Shown piece after piece: positions 1 to 7,349 of a stretch of 47,971 nucleotides of DNA. The notes under the pieces are model-generated. The model saw only the letters and a program-made list of their open reading frames with translations. It had not been told where the DNA came from and did not search any database. The stretch comes from Streptomyces sp. GKU 895 (GTDB taxonomy: Bacteria > Actinomycetota > Actinomycetes > Streptomycetales > Streptomycetaceae): positions 1 to 47,971 of the forward strand of contig MWJO01000061.1 of NCBI GenBank assembly GCA_002027195.1, read 5' to 3'. Every line of letters starts with the position of its first letter. Within the stretch, counting starts at the first letter, position 1. Both the position numbers and the translations under genes were made by a program.

Positions 1-698
1 CGGCGACAGGGCGGCGGCCGTGACGCCGAGCAGCGTTCCGGTCAGGCCGGCCCGTCCGGGCACCGCGCCTTCGATGCCGACCCAGCCGAACAGCAGCGGG
101 AGCAGCACCCACCAGGAGGCGGTGGCGTCGGGGGCCCCGCCCAGCGCCCACCATCCCCCGGCGCCGCCAGCACGGCCGTCAGCCGCAGCCGCCGCACCGG
201 CGCCGACAGCGGCCGGGGGCGGTAGGTGGCCCAGGTGGCGGCGGCCAGCAGGACCGCGACCGACCAGCCGTAGGCGTCGCCCCACAGCCGGGCCGCGAAC
301 TCCCCGGCCGTCAGCGCGACCGCGGCCTGCCCGGTGGCGAACCCGGCGAAGTACAGCCCGGTGACGGCCCGGGCGGCCCGGAACCCCAGCCGCCGCCGCA
401 CGAACCCGACGGCCCCGCCCTGCGCGGTGCCGCCGGCACCGGCGACGAGGAGGCACCAGATGATCACCACGAGCGCGACCACCACGGACGCCCCGACCGG
501 CGCGGGAGCAAGAGCGGCGGGCAACAGCAGGACACCCGCGCCGAGGACGCCGACAAGAGCACGGCTCCCGGCGGCCACGAGGCCGCGCGCACCGGCCGCG
601 GGGTTTCCGGCAGTCGACGCCCCGGCCCCAGCACCCGAGCCGGCCCCGGCGGCCGGTCCCGGACCGGCCGTCCGCACCCCCGCACCCCCGTCCCTCAT
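1..698 (-). CDS. Amino-acid-permease-like membrane protein, 3' end outside window, apparent frameshift
   Basis: This is the last gene of the minus-strand biosynthetic operon seen here. Its ATG (698-696) overlaps the stop of the MetRS-like gene as ATGA. After about 35 Gly/Ala/Pro-rich residues come hydrophobic segments beginning LVGVLGAGVLLLPAALAP, which resembles the first helix of APC-superfamily amino acid permeases. Near 155-159 (five C on the plus strand) the frame switches. Before it the protein reads RLRLTAVLAA; after it a clearly membrane-like continuation (WWVLLPLLFGWVGIEGAVPG) lies in another frame and stays open to the window edge. One extra base in that homopolymer would restore a single frame. 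Known for the family: amino acid uptake or export. Inferred: precursor import or product export. The family call is tentative because the similarity is only to general features. Confidence 0.5.
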
Positions 699-2338
699 GA
701 CAGCTCGTGGAAGAACAGCGGCGCCGCGTCCGGCAGTTGCGTGCCCGCCGGGACCAGGCGGCCGTCCAGCGCGGCCCACTTGGGCATCTGCGTCGTCATG
801 TCCACCTGCACGCCCAGCTGTCCGGCGAGGTGGGCGGACCAGCCCGGCATCAGGGGGGCCGAGGTGACCGAGACCGCCGCGAGGAGCTCGAGGTGGGCGA
901 CGAGGCGGGCGGCGTACTCCTCGCGCGGGCCCGCGGCCCGGACCAGGGACAGCTGGCGCAGGTCGTCGACGGCGCGGTCGACGATCACGGCGAGTTCGGC
1001 GGCGGCCTTCTGCGGGGAGAAGGTCTCCGCGCCGAGCGCGGCGGCGATGCGGGCGGGCAGTTCGGCGCGGTCCTCGTCGAGGAAGGTGACGGACAGGGCC
1101 GTCTCCGGGACCACCGACTGGAAGTCCTGTGAGAGGAGGTCCAGGACCGTGTCCGTCCAGCGCTCGATGCCGCCCGCCAGGACCGTGCTGACGGTGTCGG
1201 CGAACTCCTTCATGGAGAAGTTGTTCTGCTCCCGCTCGGGGCCGGTCAGCGCGAGGTGGAAGCGGAGCGCGTCGGCGTTGACGCGGCGCAGGAACTCGCC
1301 GCCCCAGATGGCGTGGCCGCGGCTGGTGGAGAACTTGTCGCCCTCCAGGCGGTAGAACTCGTTGATCACGACCTGCGAGGGCAGCGTCAGCGTGCCCTGG
1401 GCGAGCAGCAGCGCCGGCCACAGCACCGCGTGCGAGAACGAGCAGTCGAAGCCGATGAAGTTGACGATCTTCGTGTCGGGGTTCGTCCACAGGCGCTCCC
1501 ACTCCGCCTTGTCCCCGTTGGCCTCGGAGAGGCGGGCCGTGGCGGCGGCGTAGCCGAAGATGCCGCTGAACCAGGTGTCGAGGATGTGCCCCTCCCAGCC
1601 CTCCAGCGGGACCGGGATGCCGTAGTCGGCCTCGCGGGAGATCGGGGTGTCGGGCAGCGCGCGCTCGAAGAGGCCGTCCAGGTAGGAGATCAGGCGCGGG
1701 CGCCACTCCGCCTTCGACTGGGCGTCCGTGTAGTAGGCCTGGAGCCGGTCGCGGTAGTCGTCGAGCGGGAAGACGATCCGGCGCAGGGTGGTCAGGCCCG
1801 GTTCCTGCCAGCAGGACGTGCACTTGGGGTTGGCCAGGCCCGCGGGGTCCTGGGCGAGACCGCAGGCCTCGCAGTAGATGCCGTCGGAGGGGTCGGCGCA
1901 GAACTGGCACTCGCCGCGCACCTCGGCCTCGTAGAGGTAGCGGTCGCAGGGCTCGCAGCGGAAGACGGGCAGTTCCTCGACCTTCAGCGCGCCCGCGTTC
2001 CACAGCTCCAGGAAGAAGCGCTGCACGAACTCGGTGTGCGTGGTGTCGGTCAGCGGGCGGGTGAACCAGTCGTGGTGCATGGAGCCCAGCGACAGCGTCT
2101 GCTCCATGCGGTCGCCGAACAGCTTCGCGGTCGGGTACGCGGTGGAGCCGATCTCGGCGGCGCGGCGCGGGACGTAGCAGGAGTGCTCGTCGGAGTAGCC
2201 GACGTAGCGGACGTCGTGGCCGCGCTGGCGCAGATGCCGGCTGAGGATGTCGGCGCCGAGGAACGGGCCGGAGAGGTGGCCGAGGTGGAGGTCGCCGTTG
2301 GGGTTGGGCGGGGCGCTGGTGACGACGTACGAGGTCAT
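695..2338 (-). CDS. MetRS-like class I synthetase-fold ligase, probable hydrazine synthetase subunit
   Basis: The 547-residue protein has a methionyl-tRNA-synthetase fold: HLGH at residues 18-21, eight cysteines in four CxxC pairs (128/131, 144/147, 156/159, 173/176) that form the zinc knuckles, the NFIGFDCSFSHAVLWPA segment that matches the MetRS active site, and KFSTS at 335-339 in place of KMSKS. About 200 mostly helical residues follow. The start at 2338 has an AAGGA site and leaves 14 bases after the upstream CysE-like stop. It lies in an operon with a cupin and a lysine-type N-hydroxylase. In Spb40-type hydrazine synthetases a MetRS-like domain adenylates glycine and transfers it to N6-hydroxylysine, and the cupin domain rearranges the ester to an N-N bond. 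I infer the same role here, with cupin and synthetase on separate chains. A housekeeping metG is unlikely in this context. Confidence 0.85.
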   Translation of the reverse strand: MTSYVVTSAPPNPNGDLHLGHLSGPFLGADILSRHLRQRGHDVRYVGYSDEHSCYVPRRAAEIGSTAYPTAKLFGDRMEQTLSLGSMHHDWFTRPLTDTTHTEFVQRFFLELWNAGALKVEELPVFRCEPCDRYLYEAEVRGECQFCADPSDGIYCEACGLAQDPAGLANPKCTSCWQEPGLTTLRRIVFPLDDYRDRLQAYYTDAQSKAEWRPRLISYLDGLFERALPDTPISREADYGIPVPLEGWEGHILDTWFSGIFGYAAATARLSEANGDKAEWERLWTNPDTKIVNFIGFDCSFSHAVLWPALLLAQGTLTLPSQVVINEFYRLEGDKFSTSRGHAIWGGEFLRRVNADALRFHLALTGPEREQNNFSMKEFADTVSTVLAGGIERWTDTVLDLLSQDFQSVVPETALSVTFLDEDRAELPARIAAALGAETFSPQKAAAELAVIVDRAVDDLRQLSLVRAAGPREEYAARLVAHLELLAAVSVTSAPLMPGWSAHLAGQLGVQVDMTTQMPKWAALDGRLVPAGTQLPDAAPLFFHELS

Positions 2339-2352
2339 GGTCTTCGAAGTCC

Positions 2353-2958
2353 TTACGATGCGAGCTGGTTGAGGGCGGGCTCCGGCACGGCGCCGGTGTC
2401 GAGCGCCGGGAGCACCTCGCAGGTCGGTGCCACCACGCGGCTGTGCGGCGGGAGGTCGTCCAGGACGATGGCGTGGGCGCCGACCCGGGAGTCGGAGCCG
2501 ACGGTGACCGGGCCGAGGACGCTGGCGCCGGTGCCGATGATCACGCGGTCGCCGACGACGGGGTGGCGGCGGGAGCCGGCCGGGCGGCGCAGGTCCTTCC
2601 ACCAGCCGACCGAGCCGAGCGTGACCTGGTGGTACAGCATCACGTCGTCGCCGATGCGGACGGTCTCGCCGATGACGACGGCGGTGCCGTGGTCGACGAA
2701 GAAGCGGCGGCCGATCCGGGCGCCCGGGTGGATCTCGATGCCGCTGACCGCGCGGGCCAGCAGCGACAGGGCGCGGGCGGTGAAGCGGTGCCCGCGCCGC
2801 CACAGGCGGTGCGCGACCCGGTACGTCCACAGGGCGTGGATGTGCGGGTAGAGCAGCACCTCGGCACGGGAGGAGGCGGCGGGGTCCTTGGCGAGGACGG
2901 TGGCGATGTCCTCGGCGAGCAGCGCCCGCAGCCGCGGTCCCTTCTCACATGTGGTCAT
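2353..2958 (-). CDS. CysE-like serine O-acetyltransferase (hexapeptide-repeat)
   Basis: The 201-residue protein looks like a short serine acetyltransferase. An N-terminal helical part (YPHIHALWTYRVAHRLWRRG) is followed by a left-handed beta-helix with IHPGARIG, FVDHGTAVVIGETVRIGDDVMLY, the catalytic-type histidines, and the VIGTGASVLGPVTVGSDSRVGAHAIVLDD repeats. The start at 2958 overlaps the upstream oxidase gene by 14 bases, so the two are coupled. The family makes O-acetylserine from serine and acetyl-CoA in the cytoplasm. No cysteine synthase is present, so I infer that O-acetylserine feeds the pathway product, or that the enzyme acetylates another hydroxyl or N-hydroxyl intermediate. Primary cysteine synthesis is less likely in this operon. 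Confidence 0.85.
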   Translation of the reverse strand: MTTCEKGPRLRALLAEDIATVLAKDPAASSRAEVLLYPHIHALWTYRVAHRLWRRGHRFTARALSLLARAVSGIEIHPGARIGRRFFVDHGTAVVIGETVRIGDDVMLYHQVTLGSVGWWKDLRRPAGSRRHPVVGDRVIIGTGASVLGPVTVGSDSRVGAHAIVLDDLPPHSRVVAPTCEVLPALDTGAVPEPALNQLAS

Positions 2959-4153
2959 ACGGCGCCTCCGGTCTGACCGGCCGGCCCGCGAGGAAGCGCT
3001 GCGGACGGTAGGGCTCGAGGAGTTCCTGGACGGCCTTGCCGGGGACGGCGCCGCCCTCGACGATCTCCTTCGCCGCCAGCTCCGCGACGGCGGGCGCCAT
3101 CTTGAAGCCGCCGCCGCTGAAGCCGAGGGCGAGGTAGAGCCCGTCGGGTCCGGCGGCACCGACGACGGGCCGCTTGTCGGGGGTGTAGCCGTCGAGGCCC
3201 GAGCGGGTGCCGGCCAGCGGAGCCGTGGCCGCCTGCGGGACGCGGACCGCGATCGCGTTGATCGCCGCTTCCAGCTCGGCCTGCGTGAGCGGCTCCACGT
3301 CCCGGCCCAGCTCGGTGTCCGGCTTGCTGGGCACCCCGAAGTAGAAGCGGTCCAGGCCGTCGGGCCGGAAGTAGGAGCCGGTGGTGTCGTCGATGCAGGT
3401 CGGCACCGAGGCCCGCGAGCCGCGCCGCCCCGCGCCCGGCAGCTCGGCCTGCGCGAGGCCGATGCGGCGGGCGGTCACCGGGATGTGGACGCCGAGGTAC
3501 TCGGCGGGGCCGGACCCCCAGGCGCCGCCCGCGAGGACGACCAGCGGGGCGTCGATCCGCCCGATGGAGGTGAGGACTCCGGTGACGACACCGGCGTGCT
3601 CCAGGACCTTCATCGCCCGGATGCCCTCGGACGGGGAGACCCCGAGCCGGTAGGCGGCGGCCAGCAGCGCGCCCGAGGCGGCCATCGGGTCGGCGTAGCC
3701 GCCCTCGGGCTCGTAGGCGGCCAGCGCGATGTTCTCGGTGCTGAGCCCGGGATAGATCTCCTTCAGCTCGTACGGGTCGACGATCTCGACCCGCCGGTGC
3801 CCCGCGGCATCGGTGGTGGCGGCGGCGTTGTGCCGCAGGTCCTCGGCGTGGTTGTCGCCGACGATCATCACGAACCCGGTGCGCCGGTAGCCGCAGTCGC
3901 CGCCGATGACGTCGGCCCACTGCTCGAACACCGGCAGGGAGCGCGCGGCCAGCCGGGTGTCGGCGACGGCGGTGTGGTGCAGCCGCAGCAGCCCGCCCGA
4001 ACGGGACGTGGCCCCTTGGGCGTTGACCCGGCCCTGGTCGCACAGCACGATCCGGCCGAGCCCGGCCAGCGCGAGCTGGTGCGCGATGGCCGCGCCGATC
4101 ACCCCGCCGCCGACGACCACCGCGTCGGCGTGCGCGTGCACGATGGGACTCAT
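2945..4153 (-). CDS. DAO-family FAD-dependent amine/amino acid oxidoreductase
   Basis: The 402-residue protein has an N-terminal dinucleotide-binding motif (DAVVVGGGVIGAAIAHQLALAG, residues 10-31), the SGGLLRLHH segment after it, and a C-terminal LYLALGFSGGGFKMAPAVAE motif typical of glycine/sarcosine/D-amino-acid oxidases of the DAO family. Its ATG shares one base with the cupin stop (TGATG). Known: related FAD enzymes oxidatively cleave secondary amines. In hydrazine pathways an enzyme of this kind is thought to split N6-(carboxymethylamino)lysine into hydrazinoacetate and aminoadipate semialdehyde. The position between the cupin and the MetRS-like gene supports that role. The substrate is inferred, not visible in the sequence. 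Confidence 0.85.
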   Translation of the reverse strand: MSPIVHAHADAVVVGGGVIGAAIAHQLALAGLGRIVLCDQGRVNAQGATSRSGGLLRLHHTAVADTRLAARSLPVFEQWADVIGGDCGYRRTGFVMIVGDNHAEDLRHNAAATTDAAGHRRVEIVDPYELKEIYPGLSTENIALAAYEPEGGYADPMAASGALLAAAYRLGVSPSEGIRAMKVLEHAGVVTGVLTSIGRIDAPLVVLAGGAWGSGPAEYLGVHIPVTARRIGLAQAELPGAGRRGSRASVPTCIDDTTGSYFRPDGLDRFYFGVPSKPDTELGRDVEPLTQAELEAAINAIAVRVPQAATAPLAGTRSGLDGYTPDKRPVVGAAGPDGLYLALGFSGGGFKMAPAVAELAAKEIVEGGAVPGKAVQELLEPYRPQRFLAGRPVRPEAPYDHM

Positions 4154-4635
4154 CAGACGGACACCCCTGCCCCTGTTCCGGCGCCGACACGGGAGTGGAG
4201 GGGGCCGGACGGGTCGTCGATCTCGAACACCGAGGCCCACTTGGCGCGTTCGCGGGCGATGGCCTCGGCGCCGCCCCACCAGATGGTGACGAACCGCAGC
4301 CGGGTCTCGCCGTCGTTGGTGAGGTCGTGGTCCTGGTACGGCGTGATGAACACCGTCTCCCCGGCCCGCACCCGGCGCGTCTCGTCGCCGATGCGCATGA
4401 CGCCGCTGCCCTCGGTGATGAAGAACATCTCGTTCTCGTCGTGGTGGTGGGCGGTGGACGTCTCGCCGGGCGCCACGTCCACCCAGGCGCCGCCCCAGGT
4501 GGGCTCCTCGACCGCGCCGGGCCAGGGGAAGATGCGCCGGCCGCTGACGTTGTACGGCTCCTCGAAGACCATGTCCTCCTCGTGCGCGCTGAACACGTGC
4601 ATCAAGCTCTTCTTCTCGGGCTGTTGCTCGCTCAT
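4153..4635 (-). CDS. Single-domain cupin, probable N-N bond-forming partner of the MetRS-like protein
   Basis: The 160-residue protein is one cupin domain. The first metal motif is GETSTAHHHDENEMFFITEGSG (histidines near 83-85, Glu at about 89) and the second lies around PYQDHDLTN, giving the usual 3-His/1-Glu site. The stop overlaps the oxidase start by one base and the gene begins 13 bases after the upstream N-hydroxylase. In Spb40-type hydrazine synthetases a cupin of this type is fused to the MetRS-like domain and catalyses rearrangement of the O-acyl hydroxylamine to the hydrazine. Here it is a free polypeptide. I infer the same reaction from its neighbours; a generic metal-binding cupin cannot be excluded. 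Confidence 0.85.
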   Translation of the reverse strand: MSEQQPEKKSLMHVFSAHEEDMVFEEPYNVSGRRIFPWPGAVEEPTWGGAWVDVAPGETSTAHHHDENEMFFITEGSGVMRIGDETRRVRAGETVFITPYQDHDLTNDGETRLRFVTIWWGGAEAIARERAKWASVFEIDDPSGPLHSRVGAGTGAGVSV

Positions 4636-4648
4636 GGGGTCCCCCGTT

Positions 4649-5947
4649 TCACGCGGCGACGGGCTGCCGCAGTCGGCTGCGCAGGTCGCGGTGGATGGTG
4701 TCGGCCTTGGCGGCCATCTGGCTGAAGGAGGTGGCGGAGCCGATGCCGTGCCGCCACTCGGTGAGGCCGTCGAGGTAGAGACCCACCTCGCAGTCGTCGG
4801 TGGTCTCGGCGCGGTAGGCCCGGGTGACGTCGGGGCGGCCCTGCGCGTCGAACTTCAAGTAGGGCTTGAACGCCTCCAGTTGACGCGGGAAGGCGGCCTC
4901 GCGGTAGCCGGTGCAGACGATGACGGCGTCGGCCTCGATGACGCTCCGCTCGCCGGTGAAGACCTCTTCAGTCTCCAGGCGTACGACGTCCCCCATGACG
5001 GAGACCTCGCGCACGTCGGTGCGGCGGTGCATGTGCAGCCGCTGCCGTCCGGTGAGCCGGTCCTGGTAGACGGCCTGGTAGAGCCCGGTGGAGACATCCG
5101 GGTCGACGGCGGCGTAGTTGGTGGCGCGGGCCTGGTCCAGGGCGCGCTCGCGCTCCTCGTCGCCGAGCGCGTAGAAGTAGTCGGTCTCGTCGGGGAAGTA
5201 CACCTCGTTGCTGAAGTGGCCCAGCTCGTACATCCGGAAGCCGGCGTGCCGGACCAGGGAGTGGATGTGGGCGTCGGGGTTGAGCCCGGCGAGGTGCAGC
5301 ACGATCTCGCCGGCGGTCTGCCCGGCGCCGATGACGGCGACCCGGTCGAGCCGGCCGAGGCCGGCCAGGGAGGGCAGCAACCTGCTGGCGTGGAAGACGC
5401 GTTCACCGAGCGCGGGCCGGAACACCTCGGGGACGTAGGCCTCGTGACCGGTGGCGAGGGCGATGTTGCGTCCCTCGACCGTGTGCAGGGCACCGTCCCG
5501 GGGGTCCCGGGAGACGACCCGCGCACTGAGCACCCGCCCGTCATCCCCGACCACCGGCTCCACCGACAGCACCTCGCGGTGGTAGTCGACCTGGCCGCGC
5601 ACCTGCCCGGCCGCCCACTGCACGTAGTCCGACCACTCCAGGCGGCTCGGGTAGCCGCCCATCAGCGTGAACGGGTAGAAGCGGCCGGTCTGGTGCAGAT
5701 AGCTCGGGAAGCCGAACCGGGAGCGCGGGTCGCGGGGAGTCGCGAAGTCGCGCAGGAAGTGGTGCTGGATGTCGGTGCCGGGCAGCACGAGGTTGGGCTG
5801 CCAGGCGGAGTCGGGGGCCTTCTCCAGGTAGCGGGCGTTAAGGGCGCCCCCGTGCTGGTCGTCGTGGTCCTCGACGGCGGCGGCGAGCGCGATGCCGGAG
5901 GGCCCGAACCCGGCGACGACCAGGTCATGGACGTCGTGAGCGCTCAT
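4649..5947 (-). CDS. L-lysine/L-ornithine N-monooxygenase (first copy)
   Basis: The 432-residue flavin- and NADPH-dependent N-hydroxylase carries GFGPSG at 13-18 for FAD, the family segment around RDFATPRDPRSRFGFPSYLH (66-85), GAGQTAGE at 207-214 for NADPH, and CTGYREAAFP near the C terminus. The family hydroxylates the side-chain amine of lysine, ornithine or diaminobutyrate. The ATG overlaps the aminotransferase stop as ATGA and is preceded by GAGGAGG inside that gene. It sits immediately upstream of the cupin, so I infer that this copy makes N6-hydroxylysine for hydrazine formation (Spb38-like). Which of the two monooxygenases takes lysine cannot be told from motifs alone. Confidence 0.88.
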   Translation of the reverse strand: MSAHDVHDLVVAGFGPSGIALAAAVEDHDDQHGGALNARYLEKAPDSAWQPNLVLPGTDIQHHFLRDFATPRDPRSRFGFPSYLHQTGRFYPFTLMGGYPSRLEWSDYVQWAAGQVRGQVDYHREVLSVEPVVGDDGRVLSARVVSRDPRDGALHTVEGRNIALATGHEAYVPEVFRPALGERVFHASRLLPSLAGLGRLDRVAVIGAGQTAGEIVLHLAGLNPDAHIHSLVRHAGFRMYELGHFSNEVYFPDETDYFYALGDEERERALDQARATNYAAVDPDVSTGLYQAVYQDRLTGRQRLHMHRRTDVREVSVMGDVVRLETEEVFTGERSVIEADAVIVCTGYREAAFPRQLEAFKPYLKFDAQGRPDVTRAYRAETTDDCEVGLYLDGLTEWRHGIGSATSFSQMAAKADTIHRDLRSRLRQPVAA

Positions 5948-7335
5948 CGGAGGGCCTCCTCGGCGGCGGTGAGGGCCTCGCGCAGGATGCGTCCGGCGAT
6001 GTCGATCTCCTGCTCGGAGCAGTTCAGGGGCGGCAGCATGCGCACGACGCAGTCGTCACGGCCGCCGAGTTCGAGGATCAGGCCGCGGCTGACGGCCTCC
6101 CACTGCACGCGCTTGGCGAGCCGGGTGGCGGGCTGCCCGGTGACGGGGTCGTTGAGCTCGACACCGGTCATCAGCCCGAGCCCGCGCACGTCGGCGACGT
6201 ACGGGCTGACGCCCCGCAGCCCCTGGAGGTGCACCATCAGCTGCTCGGCCCGCGCCCGGACGTTCTCCAGGACGCGGTCCCGCTCGACGACCTTCATCGT
6301 GGCGACGGCGGCGGCGAAGGCGGGCTGGTTGCCGCGGAAGGTGCCGGTGTGGGCGCCGGGCGCCCAGGCGTCCAGCTTCTCGTCGTAGAGGATGACGGCG
6401 GCCGGCAGGCCCATGCCGCTCAGTGCCTTGGACGCGCACACCACGTCGGGCTCGATGCCGTACTGCTCGAAGGCGAACCAGGTGCCGGTGCGGCCGCAGC
6501 CGCTCTGCACCTCGTCGACGATCATCGGGATGCCGAGCCGCTTGGTGACCTCCCGCACCCGGCGCACGAACTCCACGTCGGCCGGGATGACACCGCCCTC
6601 GCCCTGGACCAGCTCCATGATCACGGCGGCGGGAAGGGTGATGCCGCCGTTGACGTCGGTGAGGGCGCGCTCCAGGAAGGTGGCGCAGTTGACCTCGCAG
6701 TTCTCGCGCTTGAGGCCGAGGGGGCAGCTGTGGCAGTTGGAGTACGGGAAGAAGTGCACGCCCGGCATCCGGCCCCGCACCGGCTCCTTCTGCTCGACGA
6801 GCCCGGTGACGCTCATCGCGGCCATCGTGGCGCCGTGGAAGCCGCCCTGGAAGGTGATGATCTCCTCGCGGCCGGTGGCGGTCTTGCACAGCTTCAGCGC
6901 GGCGTCGACGGCGTTGGCCCCGGTCGGCCCGCAGAAGTGGATGCGCGTCCGCTCCCGCATCGGCGCCGGCAGCATCCCGATGGTCAGCTCGGTGAACTCG
7001 TCCTTGATGGGGGTCGGGAAGTCCAGCCCGTGCACGAACTCGTCGAGCTGCCGGTGCGCGGCGGCGAGCGGCTCGGGGTGGTTGTGCCCGAGGGACAGCA
7101 CGCCGGCCCCGGAGAGGAAGTCGAGGAAGACGTTCCCGTCGAGGTCCTCCACATAGCTGCCCTTGCCGCGTCGTATCGCTATGGGAAGTTTCCGCGGATA
7201 GGAGCGTGAATTGGATTCGCGCGCGGCCTGCCGGTCGAGGAGCTCGGCGCTGCGGGGGCCCGGGAGGGTGCCGGAGACGTAGGGACCGGGGTAGCCGGAG
7301 GAGGTGGGGGCAGCGTGATCGATGGTTGCAGTCAT
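5944..7335 (-). CDS. Diaminobutyrate--2-oxoglutarate-type aminotransferase (class III, PLP)
   Basis: The 463-residue class III transaminase has GPTGANAVDAALKL (136-149), FHGATMAAMSVTG (166-178), the cofactor-binding Asp in VDEVQSGCGRTG (D274) and the Schiff-base lysine in SKALSG (K303). Overall it resembles EctB/Dat enzymes, which move an amino group from glutamate to aspartate semialdehyde to give L-2,4-diaminobutyrate. A four-cysteine insert (C201, C204, C213, C217) follows the FFPYS segment. It starts 14 bases after the stop of the second monooxygenase and its stop overlaps the first. Diaminobutyrate is therefore a likely building block, perhaps N-hydroxylated. A role in recycling aminoadipate semialdehyde to lysine is an alternative. 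Confidence 0.85.
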   Translation of the reverse strand: MTATIDHAAPTSSGYPGPYVSGTLPGPRSAELLDRQAARESNSRSYPRKLPIAIRRGKGSYVEDLDGNVFLDFLSGAGVLSLGHNHPEPLAAAHRQLDEFVHGLDFPTPIKDEFTELTIGMLPAPMRERTRIHFCGPTGANAVDAALKLCKTATGREEIITFQGGFHGATMAAMSVTGLVEQKEPVRGRMPGVHFFPYSNCHSCPLGLKRENCEVNCATFLERALTDVNGGITLPAAVIMELVQGEGGVIPADVEFVRRVREVTKRLGIPMIVDEVQSGCGRTGTWFAFEQYGIEPDVVCASKALSGMGLPAAVILYDEKLDAWAPGAHTGTFRGNQPAFAAAVATMKVVERDRVLENVRARAEQLMVHLQGLRGVSPYVADVRGLGLMTGVELNDPVTGQPATRLAKRVQWEAVSRGLILELGGRDDCVVRMLPPLNCSEQEIDIAGRILREALTAAEEALR

Positions 7336-7349
7336 CTCGGTTCCGTTGG

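Noticed and set aside
695..2338. MetRS-like gene as housekeeping metG
   Set aside because: It is overlapped on both sides by biosynthetic genes and next to a cupin/N-hydroxylase pair typical of hydrazine formation.
2888..6388. Very long open frame on the plus strand opposite the cluster genes
   Set aside because: It lies opposite five genes with clear domains and reads as Val/Gly/Asp/Arg-rich low-complexity sequence, a by-product of high GC at third positions.
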